Shown: in pieces, positions 15,467 to 16,710 of the stretch
Numbering within the stretch: position 1 is the stretch's first letter
Layout: the number at the start of each line of letters is the position of its first letter
Assembly (NCBI GenBank): GCA_049600855.1
Contig: JBMYQA010000116.1
Coordinates: forward strand, 1-16,710
Direction: 5' to 3'
Source of the DNA: JBMYQA01 sp049600855
GTDB taxonomy: Bacteria > Bacteroidota > Bacteroidia > Cytophagales > Flammeovirgaceae
Length of the DNA stretch: 16,710 nucleotides
The notes under the pieces: generated by a model
The model's database searches: none
Seen by the model: only the letters and a program-made list of their open reading frames with translations
Told to the model about the DNA's origin: nothing
Made by a program: the position numbers and the translations under genes

Positions 15467-16153
15467 TTATTCATCCCTCATGTCAATGATGGTCACATCT
15501 GCTGGAACATTAAAGGAGAAATTTTGATCGGTTACTTTAATATTAGGCGTAAACTTAGTGACTTTGTAGCGATAGCGAGCAACCTCAAGGGTATCTTGAT
15601 CTTTTTCAAAAACCGTCCATTGCTTTAGTGTTTTATCTGTTTTACTCACAAAAAGCTTCACCTTAAAAAAATCAAATTGATCGCGATCGATGGGAGAAAG
15701 TTCAATGACATCGCAAGTTGTGTTACCGACTTTTGCCGAGGCTACCATTTTATACTTAAATCCATCTTTGTAAAGCTTGTAAAGGTTTGATGGGCTCTGA
15801 AATAAATCTTCCCCTTCTTCTTCTGAATTATTATTGTGGATAGTCACCTCTTTTTCATCTGGTAAATAGCGCCAAATGGTACGTTCATTATTATAGATGA
15901 TTTGATCTGCAAGCTCAATGATATATTTATTCTTTTTTACGGTGGCTTTTAAGGCAATGCTATTCATGACCTTATCCGATGAATTAAGTAAATCCTGCAC
16001 AATGGAGATTTTAAATGCAGAGTAACTTTCATACTTATTTTTCATAGCGTCTAGTACTCTTTTCGCATTTGGATCTTGTTGTGCGTGGCTAGTCAATCCA
16101 AAACATAGAATTAAGGCAAACGTGAATGCTAATTTCCTCATTGTCATTGTCAT
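15467..16153 (-). CDS. lolA: LolA-like outer membrane lipoprotein carrier protein
   Basis: The product has up to 228 residues. In the Lol pathway LolA carries lipoproteins across the periplasm from the inner to the outer membrane. A signal peptide (core LAFTFALILCFGL, cut after SHA) fits a periplasmic protein. The mature part has the LolA pattern: an N-terminal helix (DPNAKRVLDAMKNKYESYSAFK), long antiparallel strands, IIYNNERTIWRYLPDEKEV, a central FQSPSNLYKLY and later FKVKLFVSKTDKTLKQW. Assignment rests on this overall pattern, as the family is diverse in Bacteroidota. Three start codons are possible because ATGACA is repeated (starts at 16153, 16147 and 16141 give MTMTM, MTM or M before RKLAF); the shortest gives the most usual signal peptide. 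No ftsK, a neighbour I know from other Bacteroidota, is visible in this window. It ends in its own terminator. Confidence 0.8.
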   Translation of the reverse strand: MTMTMRKLAFTFALILCFGLTSHAQQDPNAKRVLDAMKNKYESYSAFKISIVQDLLNSSDKVMNSIALKATVKKNKYIIELADQIIYNNERTIWRYLPDEKEVTIHNNNSEEEGEDLFQSPSNLYKLYKDGFKYKMVASAKVGNTTCDVIELSPIDRDQFDFFKVKLFVSKTDKTLKQWTVFEKDQDTLEVARYRYKVTKFTPNIKVTDQNFSFNVPADVTIIDMRDE

Positions 16154-16568
16154 TTATTTAAACATTAGTTGAGAGAAGTATTGGGTATTTGTTGCTTTTT
16201 GAAACGCAAACTTTATGCAATAGTTTGTAGGTGTAGCGTTAAAGATATGTGAATGCTGTTAACGCTTTTACAACTACCGCAAAACTATTTAATTTCTTAC
16301 AGAGAATGCATTTATTAAATAAGTTTAATGGTGTTAACCATTTTTCGGATGTATATTTGTTATGCAAGCATCTTATATTTTTCAATTTATTTATTAGTTT
16401 GCATTCCCTTTTTTGATAATTATGCCTAAAAATCAAATGGCATAATCGTAGACTGTCGTCTAACATCCTGCAGCTGGTTTGCTCAAAAGCTGCAAACGTT
16501 TGAAAAAAGGTTAAGGCCAGCACTAATACACATGCCTTTGCCCATGTTTAACTAACTGATATAGACCA
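16154..16568. other. Gene-free 415-base region with several palindromes, between divergent genes
   Basis: I see no convincing gene here; a 94-codon open frame on the minus strand (16239-16523) shows no signal peptide, motif or family resemblance. Visible elements are CAAACT/AGTTTG (16207-16227); a 6-bp hairpin AATGGT/ACCATT followed by T (16327-16345); a TATATTTG box at 16352-16359 matching the Bacteroidota -7 consensus TAnnTTTG on the plus strand, without a clear TTTG -33 element; GCAGCT/AGCTGC (16470-16493) overlapping GTTTGC/GCAAAC (16477-16497); and the perfect palindrome CAAACGTTTG (16493-16502). The region probably holds promoters for the LolA-like gene and the hydrolase. Confidence 0.45.
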
Positions 16569-16710
16569 TTGGAAAACTATTTGACCAAATACACCAATAA
16601 GTATTCCCGTTTCGTAGCGATAGATGGCGCTTTAGTTCATTACAGAGACGAAGGCCAAGGGCAACCTTTAGTACTTCTACACGGTGCGTTTGCTTCATTA
16701 CATACCTTTA
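16569..16710 (+). CDS. Alpha/beta hydrolase, 5' part (runs off the window)
   Basis: The visible 47 codons contain the N-terminal strands of an alpha/beta hydrolase: VAIDGALVHYRDEGQG followed by PLVLLHGAFASLHTF. HG after PLVLL is the oxyanion-hole region of the fold; the nucleophile elbow and the catalytic acid and His lie beyond the window. An in-frame TGA at 16557-16559 precedes it and no ATG is available, so the likely start is the TTG at 16569, giving (M)ENYLTKYTNKYSRF. A later TTG (16581) is possible. TTG starts are uncommon, so a frameshift upstream or a sequence error cannot be excluded. Substrate unknown. Confidence 0.7.
   Translation, partial: MENYLTKYTNKYSRFVAIDGALVHYRDEGQGQPLVLLHGAFASLHTF

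Noticed and set aside
16239..16523. A 94-codon minus-strand open frame in the 415-base gap
   Set aside because: Its composition is erratic and there is no recognisable motif; it runs through several palindromes that look regulatory. Not excluded but unsupported.
1..16710. CRISPR array, insertion sequence, integrase, tRNA or rRNA
   Set aside because: I saw no regularly spaced short repeats, no transposase or integrase motifs, and no tRNA-like cloverleaf or rRNA sequence on either strand.

Overview
The window reads as chromosomal DNA of a Bacteroidota bacterium, plausibly a marine or polysaccharide-associated member of the Saprospiria/Cytophagia type (the lineage guess is inference). The grounds are low GC, weak or absent Shine-Dalgarno sequences, a secreted protein with a type IX secretion (T9SS) sorting tail, a TPR histidine kinase of the Bacteroidota style, a lipoprotein sulfatase, and a C-terminal module (WPDYVF...NKHLP..PSA...LLEK.EELTLY) that I associate with Bacteroidota surface proteins.

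Layout. Positions 238-5228 hold four same-strand genes for exported proteins, separated by 23-57 bases: a T9SS cargo of unknown function, a protein with three CBM6 domains and one fibronectin III domain, and two smaller proteins. The last three share the same C-terminal module. A strong terminator (5247-5284) closes the cluster. Positions 5377-7608 encode an orphan TPR-type sensor histidine kinase. A 239-base gap follows, with an inverted repeat and a possible gene remnant. A sulfatase lipoprotein lies on the minus strand (7848-9140). Positions 9295-9855 encode a DinB-fold protein. Positions 9950-13942 carry the bacterial RNA repair pair: Hen1 (RNA 3'-terminal 2'-O-methyltransferase) and Pnkp (5' kinase, 2',3' phosphatase and ligase in one chain). 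A thiolase (14159-15355) and a convergent LolA-like lipoprotein carrier (15467-16153, minus) each end in their own terminator. A 415-base gene-free stretch precedes the start of an alpha/beta hydrolase that runs off the window.

How the genes relate. Hen1 and Pnkp are a known functional pair: Pnkp heals and seals RNAs cut by ribotoxins, and Hen1 methylates the broken 3' end so that the repaired site resists recleavage. The exported cluster looks like a set of surface or extracellular proteins, probably carbohydrate-binding, built on a common C-terminal module. The remaining genes look like independent units.

The least explained signals are (i) two interleaved perfect inverted repeats just upstream of hen1, with the order of a pseudoknot or of alternative hairpins; (ii) the shared C-terminal module in three tandem genes, with an 18-base identical core; and (iii) a perfect 15-bp hairpin three bases after the pnkp stop codon. 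No mobile element, CRISPR array, tRNA or rRNA was recognised.
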